Positions 53,761 to 64,000 of a stretch of DNA of 64,000 bases are shown in pieces. The notes beneath the pieces were generated by a model. The model had not been told where the DNA came from and did no database searches. It was given only the letters and a program-made list of their open reading frames with translations. Each line of letters begins with the position of its first letter. The stretch's first letter is position 1. The stretch covers positions 213,448 through 277,447 of the forward strand of contig ML769438.1 in NCBI GenBank assembly GCA_009733575.1, given 5' to 3'. The position numbers were made by a program, and so were the translations under genes. The stretch comes from Gymnopus androsaceus JB14. Taxonomy: Eukaryota; Basidiomycota; Agaricomycetes; Agaricales; Omphalotaceae.

Positions 53761-56700
53761 CTCCCTTCAAACCTTTGCTAATCCCATGGATGCTGTGAAG
53801 TGTTTGGCTTTCATCAAAGGTAAGGCTTTGGTGAAGATGTCTGCCATCATGTTTTTGGTAGGGCAGTAAGTAAGATGAATTTTACCTTCCTTGATGACAT
53901 AGCGGATATCAATGTGTTTGGTCCTGGCATGAAAACAATCATCCTTTGCCAATACAATGGTGGACTGATTGTCTGACATGATAGGGATTGCATGAGTAAT
54001 GGGACCAAAGATTTCCAATAAAAGATTCCTAAGCCAGATCGCTTCCATTGCTGCATGGGTCAAAGCGATATACTCAGCTTCCGTGGTAGATAAAGAAATG
54101 GTATCCTGTTGTTTCGACAACCAAGATACTGCTCTGCCATTCAACATAAAAACATACCCGGAAATAGCATGTCAGTCCTCTTGGGACATACCATCCGCAT
54201 CCTTGTAGCCTTGGACTGTTTCCTGGTTGCTCGTACTGAGCCAGAAGTCTCAGGTGTATTTGAGATAGGCATACACCATTCCAATAAGTGATGCCAGGGT
54301 TTTGTGAAAAGCGAGCAAGGATAGAGACTGCATACATGATGTTGGGTCTCATAGCAACGGATAAGTACTGGAGAGCACCAAGTGCCTCTCTGTAAGGTTT
54401 GTTGTGCATAAAAGCAATATCCTTGACCATTTTGAGTGATTGGTCTTTGGTGAGGTGGATGTGGGGATTGAAGGGAATAGAGTGTGGCTTTATATCTGAG
54501 AATCCATAGCAAGAGAGTATGGAGTCAATGTATGACCGCTGGGATAAGTGAATCATCCTGTAATGGAGAGATCTTTGGATCTCAATCCCAAGTAGCCAAT
54601 GGATTTCTCTGGAATCAACAACTTTGATTATAGCCCCAATATCTTTCTTCAGTTTCTCCATGATGGCCAGGGTTTTGGTAACCAATGTCATGTTGTCAAC
54701 ATGTATGAAAATGATGGTGAAGGGATTAGTGCAATAAAAAACAGTGTGATCAAAATCAGATCATTTAGACCCCAGTTGGATCATGATTGCCTGAATTGAA
54801 TGTACCATTGTTGACTGGCTTGTTTAAGTTTGTAAAGTGTGAGTTTAAGCTGTAAAGTTCAACCTGGTTTTACCCCTATATCAATGCCTGGAGGTGCCTT
54901 CATAAAAATGCGCTCATTGTCGTCTAATTTCCCATAAAGATAAGCAGATTTCACATCCATTTGGTGAATGATCATGCACTTTTCAGCTCCCAATACTGAG
55001 TATAGCATGGGCTGATGCAAGTTTTGCAACAGATGTGAACCTTTTGTCTGGGATTTGATTAAATCTACATACAACAAGACAAGCTCGGTGTCCTGTAATG
55101 TGACCTCGTTCATCCTTCTTGGTCCAATAGACCCATTTTGATGTGAGAATATTTGCATCTGGAGGTGGAGTGACAATTGTGTAGGTTCCATGCTCCTGGA
55201 GTCTGGAGATTTTGTCCTTCATGGCATCATACCATTTGGAGCTGTCAGGTTGTTGCATAGCTTCTGCAACAGATAAAAAATCAGATTCAATTTCTGATGT
55301 TACCTGACCTAGAGATGCGGTGAGATGTCACAACTCATCACTTCCTTCTCCAAGTCCTTCAATGACATCCCTGATCTTCTTGGTGGGTTGTCTGACTTGT
55401 TTGCCAGATACTTTGTCTGGTGCAATTGGTTTGGTGATTTCTTCTGGAACTGGTATGACAGGCTGTTCCAACTCGGTGGCCAATGTTTCTAAATTTCCCA
55501 AATTTCCATCCTCCCCTTGTTGGATCTGCCTGTCAGAGAAAACTACGTTCCTCTCCATTGTGACAGTGTGACATGTTGGCCAGTAGATGTAGTGACCATT
55601 CAATTCGGGTTCAAGTCCTATCCAGCATCCTTCCTGGGCCTGTGGTTCCAATTTGCCGGGCTCCTTTTCTTGTTTAACATAAACAATACTGCTGAAGATG
55701 CAAAGATTAGTAATATCCGGTTTTAATACCAAACTGTGTTTTGTATGGAGTCGCCATTCTGATGGCTTTCTTTGGCGTCCAATTCCAAACATGTACCGCA
55801 TATTTCATCATGAATCCCCAAAGCCATTTTGGGAGTCCTGATGAGATCAAAAGACTTCAACTGTGTTAAGCAATGTTCAATGTGTGGCGTTCCGCTATAC
55901 CATTGTGTTCCGGGGTGTCATGTACCATGAGACGTCATATGTGTCCCAATATGTTCTAGATATGCTGTGAATTTGTTACTGAGAAATTCTCCCCCCTCGA
56001 TCAGAGTGGAGAACTTTGACAGTTGTGCTGTATTGTGTTTGGAGACCTGTTTGGAGAACCACATACTGTGCAAATGACTCGTCCTTTGACTTCATTTGGG
56101 GTTCCTCCAACCAATCAGTTGCTTCATCAACTGGAGTCAGCGTGTAAGTGCAATGGTTTACGTTCTGACTTGTGATGGTCCCCACACATCCATGTGGAAA
56201 GTGTCTCCAAATTTCTCCGCACAGGGAGATGATCGCACCTGAGCAATAGGATACCTGGTTGCTTTCCCAAGCATGCAAGTGCGGCATTCTGGTTCATCCA
56301 TTTGTTTTGGATCCAATCTGATTCCACGAACCTGGTTGTCTCGGAACATATGCTTCACGTAAGCATAGTTGAGGTGACCTAAGATGCAGTGTGCCTTGTA
56401 AAGAGATACCAATCTGCCAATATTATTCAAATAACACCGGGGGCATTCCGCGGGGCACCTGGATACCAGGTGCCTCCTATTCATTGTGAAACTCACATGA
56501 AAGGCATTTGAAAGTTGATGGCCATGATGTCATTGTTCCATTATTTCGTTTCCGGCAGATTTTCGGCAGTTCGGAATTTCTCTAAGCACCATCAATCCCA
56601 AAAATCCGGCTCGATACTCATTTCTGTGGTGGATACCGGGAAGGATACCAGATAATGGTCCGCCGTTCAAGTGACTGTCAAAGATATGAGATACGAAAAC

Positions 56701-57158
56701 CATTGGAGGGCAATACCGCTTTGACAGGTGGCGGGCGTCTAATTCTTCGCCGCCATCAAACTATTATCAGTGGCGGCAAGCCACCATGCCATTCATGTAC
56801 ATCTGCAAACAGCAGGGTAGCTACCAGCACTACGCCACTCTACGCGAGCTACACTGCTTATGTAGACTAGCTACAGTGGTATACAGTAGCTCGTCTAGCA
56901 CTCGTAGCAGAAACTGCTTTCCAGATGTTTATACTTTGCCTGTGTAATTATTACTTACTATGTCTACTCTTGATGTGAAATGGTGGCGGTATGCAATTTC
57001 ACTGCATGAACATCACTGTGGTTGAAATATTTTTGACCTTATCAATTGAGTGCATGGGGCAGTGCTACTGACTTCATGGTGGTTTCAACGCATGTTTCTT
57101 TCTTTCTTCCTTACTTCTGTGACACTTTTTTCAATCTCAATCCAGCACATCATCTCAA

Positions 57159-57226
57159 ATGGCTTCTACTGTGGATCAATTCACTGAAGAGGATTGGGAT
57201 GATTATGGGGATGATTATACATAGTA
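57159..57226 (+). pseudogene. 5' fragment of the AT-hook/DUF6729-like gene
   Basis: ATG at 57159 and MASTVDQFTEEDWDDYGDDY are identical to the start at 61736. Here the gene is cut at the duplication junction and followed by copia-derived filler. It shows that the duplicated unit carried this gene's start. Confidence 0.6.
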
Positions 57227-57441
57227 TTTGCATCTGGAGGTGGAGTGACAATTGTGTAGGTTCCATGCTCCTGGAGTCTGGAGATTTTGTCCTTCATGGC
57301 ATCATACCATTTGGAGCTGTCAGGTTGTTGCATAGCTTCTGCAACAGATAAAAAATCAGATTCAATTTCTGATGTTACCTGACCTAGAGATGCGGTGAGA
57401 TGTCACAACTCATCATTCCTTCTCCAAGTCCTTCAATGACA
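57227..57441 (-). repeat. Copia-derived filler at the duplication junction
   Basis: These 215 bp copy the RT region 55156-55371 (or 59732-59947) with a one-base deletion. They begin tttgcatctggaggtggagt and end ccttcaatgaca, squeezed between the two large direct units. Confidence 0.85.
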
Positions 57442-57557
57442 GAAGAAGTTTCTTCCACATGCAACTGGCACAAAGGCAAACGGTATGTAGAGTGTTTCTT
57501 TTTTCTTTTTTCTTTTTTCTTCTTTCAATAGAAAACATTCTATCCATTTAATAGTCA

Positions 57558-58337
57558 TGTTGACCTGGACTTGTCTGCTATGTCTGCTGGAGATATTAGA
57601 GTTATATTCCTAAACAGGAAGTAGCAACAATAAGTCCACACAGGACTTAGTAGTAGCAATCACACAGATCAATGGGAGATGATGGTGGTATTACAGGGTA
57701 TGGTACTAGGCTTTATATACTTGGTGTGCAAAAAAGTAACCGGATTTTTATTTTTGGCCTGTATAATTGCACCGAACACAGCTTTGTCTCAGCCTGAAAC
57801 TATTGTGGCAGACTCATGTATAATCCACTTTATCCTGGTACTCACCTGGAGCCTCAGTTTGCACTGTGTTACTCTCTATATCAGGTTCATTTTGGCAGGA
57901 AAATAGCCAATTTTGGTGTTTTTCAGAAGTTGAGGGCAATTTCACAAGGTAGAATGGATATAATGGCTTGGTGTTGGTACAGAGGTTGGAGAGGACATCT
58001 CAAAGTGTTGAATGGACACCTTCGACCCAGCACAATATGGCATTTCACTGAGGTAACAGTCTGTAAGTAAAAATCCGGTTACTTTTTCGCACACCAAGTA
58101 CAGTCTTATGTACAAACAATATATCAGGCAAGTGGCTACTGCATGAATACTTGTGGCTACTGTCCATACAGTGAAGTGGATACTATGAGAGAGTAAGTGG
58201 ATATGGCGAGAGACTGAGTGGAGTCTGCAAGACAATAACAGTGGAGTGCATAGGATGGTGATACAAACAAGTGGAGACTATAAGAAAGTGTTCCATGTAT
58301 AGTTCAATAAGATATATTTACCTTTGATATTCCAACA
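57558..58337 (-). repeat. Copia 3' LTR, copy 2, split by a mariner MITE
   Basis: This is identical in layout to 52981-53760, offset by 4,577 bp, with the MITE at the same internal point. Confidence 0.8.
57720..58098. mobile_element. 379-bp mariner-type MITE, copy 2
   Basis: This is the duplicate of 53143-53521 at the same place in the second copia LTR, so it entered before the tandem duplication. Confidence 0.85.
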
Positions 58338-61300
58338 CTCCCTTCAAACCTTTGCTAATCCCATGGATGCTGTGAAGTGTTTGGCTTTCATCAAAGGTAA
58401 GGCTTTGGTGAAGATGTCTGCCATCATGTTTTTGGTAGGGCAGTAAGTAAGATGAATTTTACCTTCCTTGATGACATAGCGGATATCAATGTGTTTGGTC
58501 CTGGCATGAAAACAATCATCCTTTGCCAATACAATGGTGGACTGATTGTCTGACATGATAGGGATTGCATGAGTAATGGGACCAAAGATTTCCAATAAAA
58601 GATTCCTAAGCCAGATCGCTTCCATTGCTGCATGGGTCAAAGCGATATACTCAGCTTCCGTGGTAGATAAAGAAATGGTATCCTGTTGTTTCGACAACCA
58701 AGATACTGCTCTGCCATTCAACATAAAAACATACCCGGAAATAGCATGTCAGTCCTCTTGGGACATACCATCCGCATCCTTGTAGCCTTGGACTGTTTCC
58801 TGGTTGCTCGTACTGAGCCAGAAGTCTCAGGTGTATTTGAGATAGGCATACACCATTCCAATAAGTGATGCCAGGGTTTTGTGAAAAGCGAGCAAGGATA
58901 GAGACTGCATACATGATGTTGGGTCTCATAGCAACGGATAAGTACTGGAGAGCACCAAGTGCCTCTCTGTAAGGTTTGTTGTGCATAAAAGCAATATCCT
59001 TGACCATTTTGAGTGATTGGTCTTTGGTGAGGTGGATGTGGGGATTGAAGGGAATAGAGTGTGGCTTTATATCTGAGAATCCATAGCAAGAGAGTATGGA
59101 GTCAATGTATGACCGCTGGGATAAGTGAATCATCCTGTAATGGAGAGATCTTTGGATCTCAATCCCAAGTAGCCAATGGATTTCTCTGGAATCAACAACT
59201 TTGATTATAGCCCCAATATCTTTCTTCAGTTTCTCCATGATGGCCAGGGTTTTGGTAACCAATGTCATGTTGTCAACATGTATGAAAATGATGGTGAAGG
59301 GATTAGTGCAATAAAAAACAGTGTGATCAAAATCAGATCATTTAGACCCCAGTTGGATCATGATTGCCTGAATTGAATGTACCATTGTTGACTGGCTTGT
59401 TTAAGTTTGTAAAGTGTGAGTTTAAGCTGTAAAGTTCAACCTGGTTTTACCCCTATATCAATGCCTGGAGGTGCCTTCATAAAAATGCGCTCATTGTCGT
59501 CTAATTTCCCATAAAGATAAGCAGATTTCACATCCATTTGGTGAATGATCATGCACTTTTCAGCTCCAATACTGAGTATAGCATGGGCTGATGCAAGTTT
59601 TGCAACAGATGTGAACCTTTTGTCTGGGATTTGATTAAATCTACATACAACAAGACAAGCTCGGTGTCCTGTAATGTGACCTCGTTCATCCTTCTTGGTC
59701 CAATAGACCCATTTTGATGTGAGAATATTTGCATCTGGAGGTGGAGTGACAATTGTGTAGGTTCCATGCTCCTGGAGTCTGGAGATTTTGTCCTTCATGG
59801 CATCATACCATTTGGAGCTGTCAGGTTGTTGCATAGCTTCTGCAACAGATAAAAAATCAGATTCAATTTCTGATGTTACCTGACCTAGAGATGCGGTGAG
59901 ATGTCACAACTCATCACTTCCTTCTCCAAGTCCTTCAATGACATCCCTGATCTTCTTGGTGGGTTGTCTGACTTGTTTGCCAGATACTTTGTCTGGTGCA
60001 ATTGGTTTGGTGATTTCTTCTGGAACTGGTATGACAGGCTGTTCCAACTCGGTGGCCAATGTTTCTAAATTTCCCAAATTTCCATCCTCCCCTTGTTGGA
60101 TCTGCCTGTCAGAGAAAACTACGTTCCTCTCCATTGTGACAGTGTGACATGTTGGCCAGTAGATGTAGTGACCATTCAATTCGGGTTCAAGTCCTATCCA
60201 GCATCCTTCTTGGGCCTGTGGTTCCAATTTGCTGGGCTCCTTTTCTTGTTTAACATAAACAATACTGCTGAAGATGCAAAGATTAGTAATATCCGGTTTA
60301 ATACCAAACTGTGTTTTGTATGGAGTCGCCATTCTGATGGCTTTCTTTGGCGTCCAATTCCAAACATGTACCGCATATTTCATCATGAATCCCCAAAGCC
60401 ATTTTGGGAGTCCTGATGAGATCAAAAGACTTCAAGCTGTGTTAAGCAATGTTCGATGTGTGCGTTCCGCTATACCATTGTGTTCCGGGGTGTCATGTAC
60501 CATGAGACGTCATTGTGTCCCAATATGTTCTAGATATGCTGTGAATTTGTTACTGAGAAATTCTCCCCCTCGATCAGAGTGGAGAACTTTGACAGTTGTG
60601 CTGTATTGTGTTTGGAGACCTGTTTGGAGAACCACATACTGTGCAAATGACTCGTCCTTTGACTTCATTTGGGGTTCCTCCAACCAATCAGTTGCTTCAT
60701 CAACTGGAGTCAGCGTGTAAGTGCAATGGTTTACCGTTCTGACTTGTGATGGTCCCCACACATCCATGTGGAAAGTGTCTCCAAATTTCTCCGCACGGGG
60801 AGATGATCGCACCTGAGCAATAGGATACCTGGTTGCTTTCCCAAGCATGTAAGTGCGGCATTCTGGTTCATCCATTTGTTTTGGATCCAATCCGATTCCA
60901 CGAACCTGGTTGTCTCGGAACATATGCTTCACGTAAGCATAGTTGAGGTGACCTAAGATGCAGTGTGCCTTGTAAAGAGATACCAATCTGCCAATATTAT
61001 TCAAATAACACCGGGGGCATTCCGCGGGGCACCTGGATACCAGGTGCCTCCTATTCATTGTGAAACTCACATGAAAGGCATTTGAAAGTTGATGGCCATG
61101 ATGTCATTGTTCCATTATTTCGTTTCCGGCAGATTTTCGGCAGTTCGGCATTTTTCTAAGCACCATCAATCCCAAAAATCCGGCTCGATACTCATTTCTG
61201 TGGTGGATACCGGGAAGGATACCAGATAATGGTCCGCCGTTCAAGTGACTGTCAAAGATATGAGATACGAAAACCATTGGAGGGCAATACCACTTTGACA

Positions 61301-61735
61301 GGTGGCGGGCGTCTAATTCTTCGCCGCCATCAAACTATTATCAGTGGCGGCAAGCTGCCACCATGCCATTCATGTACATCTGCAAACGGCAGGGTAGCTA
61401 CCAGCATTACGCCACTCTACGCGAGCTACACTGCTTACGTAGACTAGCTACAGTGGTATACAGTAGCTCGTCTAGCACTCGTAGCAGAAACTGCTTTCCA
61501 GATGTTTATACTTTGCCTGTGTAATTATTACTTACTATGTCTACTCTTGATGTGAAATGGTGGCGGTATGCAATTTCACTGCATGAACATCACTGTGGTT
61601 GAAATATTTTTGACCTTATCAATTGAGTGCATGGGGCAGTGCTACTGACTTCATGGTGGTTTCAACGCATGTTTCTTTCTTTCTTCCTTACTTCTGTGAC
61701 ACTTTTTTCAATCTCAATCCAGCACATCATCTCAA

Positions 61736-63417
61736 ATGGCTTCTACTGTGGATCAATTCACTGAAGAGGATTGGGATGATTATGGGGATGATTATACATA
61801 GTAGCAGTTAGATGCTGCATCTGAAATTGAGAGGTATAATAATAATGGGTATGGTTTACCTGTATCTATGTCCATTCACATTAATACACTGCCAACAGGA
61901 ATCAAATGGCATTCCTATTCCCACTGTTCCAAGCATTAATACACATATGCTTCACCCTGGAGCTTCAAGTTCTTTGAATACCCATAATAATAAATCCTCT
62001 GAGGAGGTCTCTTCAAATTTACCAGCAAAGAGACCAAGAGGAAGACCTAAGGGTCCAAACTATAAGCCACCACCTGAGCAACCAAGGCCTGTAGGTTGTC
62101 CAAGAAAGAAGATTTCACCTGGAAATACATCTTATGGATCAGCTGCAACTTACAATGAGGAGTCTGGAACTGTAAGTGCAAGCTTCCTTTCAGGATCTTA
62201 CCACTAATTTTGATTTTTCTCCAGTTTGATGTTCCAGCTCTACCTGCTACTAAGTTCTCTCATAAGAGTGCTGAACACCAACCTTCAGATGATATTATAT
62301 CAACCTCTGGTTCATCAGCTCCAGTAGCTGTTACTCTGGACCTACAACCTGGGCCAGCTAAATCCAGCTCAAATGCTCCACCAGATCATGTATTTGTAGA
62401 TCTTTCTGAGGAGGATGAAGAGCAGATTGCAGTAGATGAGACAGCAGCAGCTTTTCAGGATGGCATTGGTAGGCCTCATGAGATGATTGAGGATGATGAT
62501 GTCTTTGCACATGCAAGGACACAATAACCCATTGATTATAAGAAAACACTGTTCATAAGCCACTTTCTGAAGTTACAGGCTGCCTGGCTAAATCTAGTCA
62601 GCGTATAAACAAACACCCCACACTCTACCAAAATCAGTCATTTTGGTATCCATGGGAGGCTTTGTGGTTTTGCTTGAAAAAAGCAAATCTTACATCACAA
62701 GACTGTTATGATCTAGATTTTTTTCTTTGGGATCCTGAATGTCTACTTCCAGATGGTATCCAGAACCAAGAACTGCACAGCAAAACTCTGGCGACATGGA
62801 AACATACCCTATCCATGTTGAGTAGTTGATGTCTCACACACATTTTAGATTATTGGATATCAATACTTGTGTCCAACATGCAGAAATAGCACCTCAGATC
62901 CTTGGCCCCAGTCAACATTTCAAAGCTGGGATGAGTGAATCATTAATCAGCTTCCAAAACCATTAGCAGCTGAATTTTCTGCCCATCTCACACAGCGGAC
63001 ATCAGCAAAACTAGTATTGTTGCTGGAGAAAACCAATACATTTGGAGCATCTCTGGAGCAAGGGTACCAATTCCAGAGAGCTCCAGAGCTCTCTGGAGAC
63101 CTTAAGCAAAAATACAGGTTTTGTTGATGGAGTGCAATATCTAAAAAAAAACATTCCGATTTATGTATTCTTGCTTCCAGAATGGTATGAGAGCAAAACA
63201 ATTTTTAAATTCTTTACTCATTCAGCATCTGGAGGGGTATGATGAGCTACAACTAGCATACCTTCAAACAGTTGCTACTAGACCAGCCAGAAATGCAGTG
63301 ACTGGGGAACCATTACCCAAGTTCATACAATTTCCTCCCTTCCATGATCGTTCACAAGATGGATTTCATGGCTACATCCCTAGTTCTCAATGGCTCACAG
63401 CAAGAGGTGGAATATAG
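61736..63417 (+). pseudogene. AT-hook protein with DUF6729-like region, decayed
   Basis: It starts MASTVDQFTEEDWDDYGDDY and meets two in-frame TAG codons at 61799-61804. Further exons carry an AT-hook (AKRPRGRPKGPNYK) and a degenerate second one (RPVGCPRKK), then an acidic stretch (VFVDLSEEDEEQIAVDE). From 62560, shifting frames read FFLWDPECLLPDG, INQLPKPLAAEFSAHLT, CFQNGMRAKQFLNSLLIQHL and FPPFHDRSQDGFHGYIPSSQ. I recognise these as the zinc-finger-like domain annotated DUF6729 in many Agaricomycete proteins. The paired cysteines expected between them are largely gone and several frameshifts occur, so this copy is dead. The downstream nuclease-like half seen in relatives is not found here. 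Confidence 0.5.
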
Positions 63418-64000
63418 GGCAAGAGGTGTTCAATCCACTAAGTCCAGACATGACCTTATATTTCAGCTTTAAGGTCTTGAGTGACCCCCCCCCTCCCCCC
63501 TCCTGCGCCTTATATAGAAGTATTTTCCCACACTATTTCCCTAATTTGGAAGTCAAAAATTCCTAGTCACTCCTGAAATGTATATTTTCTATGTCCTCTG
63601 CATTGATAAATGATATTCTGGCTGCATGATTGGTTTTTGGTGGAGTATACAAGCTTCAACCTGAGATGGAATGTTGGCTAGATGTTGAGATACTACTTGA
63701 AATGGACCAAATCAGGGCAATAATCATGTTTTGCCTTCCCAAATGAGTAGAAACATCAGAAAAGAACACATTCAAGATTTAGAGTCTCAAAGTAAGAAGT
63801 CTTGAGCTGTCCAGATGCCTATACAAGGTCCCAGATCACAATAAATCTTTCAGCCATAAGGGTTTGGAGCCCCCCCCCCTCCCCCAAGGTCATGTCAGTG
63901 CTTAATTTTTGACCCCTTGCTCAGAAAACCCTGTATTTCGGCTGGAGGTCAGCAGAGATCTTCTGGAGCTCGACAGCTTCAAAAAAATGTCAATTTCTCC
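63418..64000. other. Possible TIR element with poly-C tracts
   Basis: Near 63438-63458 taagtccagacatgacctta and near 63888-63905 its inverted counterpart (ggtcatgtcagtgctta) bracket about 465 bp. Each lies 10-40 bases from a C-rich tract (63486-63500, 63871-63886). The arrangement suggests a small non-autonomous element, but the inverted match is short and no target duplication is clear. No gene is seen. Confidence 0.35.

Larger units (their letters stand above)
52981..56535 (-). pseudogene. Ty1/copia retrotransposon, 5'-truncated, copy 1
   Basis: In minus orientation come the integrase finger (HCILGHLNYAYVKHMF then ECRTCMLGK) and integrase core (HMDVWGPSQ, VLHSDRGG). RT pieces follow (SKWYDAMKDKISRLQEHGTY, MDVKSAYLYGKLDD, HWLLGIEIQRSLHYRMIHLS). 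The RNase H end (LSTTEAEYIALTHAAMEAIW, KHIDIRYVIKEGKIHL) and a 3' LTR (53760-52981) close the series. Gag and the 5' LTR are absent: homology stops near 56535. Stops and frameshifts break the reading in several places, and this copy has more than the second one (for example an extra C near 55990). Confidence 0.85.
52873..57226. repeat. Tandem duplication with copia, first unit
   Basis: This unit of about 4.35 kb holds the truncated copia element, some 600 bp of flank and the first 22 codons of the AT-hook gene. It repeats at 57442-61805 in the same orientation with about 99 percent identity by eye. It ends at acatagta, inside the AT-hook gene start. Confidence 0.9.
57558..61112 (-). pseudogene. 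Ty1/copia retrotransposon, 5'-truncated, copy 2
   Basis: It has the same layout as the first copy but is better preserved: the integrase core reads on through HSDRGGEFLSNKFTAYLEHI. An uninterrupted frame covers the integrase C-terminus to linker (60425-59904) and another the first RT part (59834-59436). The zinc-finger Cys in ECRTCMLGK is Tyr here. The RT catalytic region between 59436 and 59268 is out of frame. Gag and the 5' LTR are missing exactly as in copy 1, so truncation preceded duplication. Confidence 0.85.
57442..61805. repeat. Tandem duplication with copia, second unit
   Basis: This is the direct repeat of 52873-57226. Beyond acatagta it runs on into the rest of the AT-hook gene, so this unit retains the original right flank, whereas the first retains the left flank. 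Confidence 0.9.

Overview
The window reads as a transposon-dense stretch of a basidiomycete (probably Agaricomycete) nuclear genome. The evidence is 40-70 nt GT-AG introns inside open reading frames, a multi-intron cytochrome P450 of basidiomycete type, a chromovirus LTR retrotransposon, and several multicopy Agaricomycete protein families of unknown function. No bacterial genes, rRNA, tRNA or CRISPR arrays were seen. Only the P450, a transposase and its partner gene, the antisense gene inside the retrotransposon and perhaps a small Kozak-started gene look intact. Nearly everything else is mobile DNA or its wreckage.

Layout. 1-1247: decayed DNA. 1248-4779: complete Tc1/mariner-type element with identical 87-bp terminal inverted repeats (TIRs), TA target sites, an intact four-exon transposase and a second gene encoding an AT-hook protein. 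4882-11268: a tandem duplication whose unit holds a mariner-derived MITE and an ACCTTATT-rich repeat, with a hAT transposase pseudogene between the copies. 11269-14561: a second hAT copy in inverted orientation around an 873-base N gap. Re-inverting this block in thought restores both junctions to forms seen elsewhere in the window, so it is a real inversion or an assembly error. 14562-19388: a 1.6-kb direct repeat separated by one arm of a foldback element and an inverted piece of the hAT promoter. 20877-24154: a small gene whose 3' end lies in a 195-bp MITE, then the P450.

24271-37913 is a Russian-doll nest. The outer element has 9-bp target duplications and Mutator-like features. It holds a foldback element with arms of about 1.2 kb (24588-37491). 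That in turn holds a full-length 8.4-kb chromovirus (26642-35055; 610-bp LTRs; ATTCC target duplication) and a separate 959-bp TIR element (35630-36588; 8-bp target duplication). The chromovirus carries an antisense spliced gene for a coiled-coil protein with a cysteine cluster.

38000-52870: relics of a pogo transposase with a large palindrome, a probable solo LTR, three fragments of Agaricomycete families (43.6-47.4 kb), an ACCTTATT element and an 881-bp hAT MITE with 8-bp target duplications. 52873-61805: two tandem copies of a 5'-truncated Ty1/copia element, joined by a 215-bp filler copied from copia itself. 61736-63417: a decayed AT-hook gene with a DUF6729-like region. All coordinates, splice sites and repeat matches were read by eye. 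Family names rest on recognised motifs, not on database searches.
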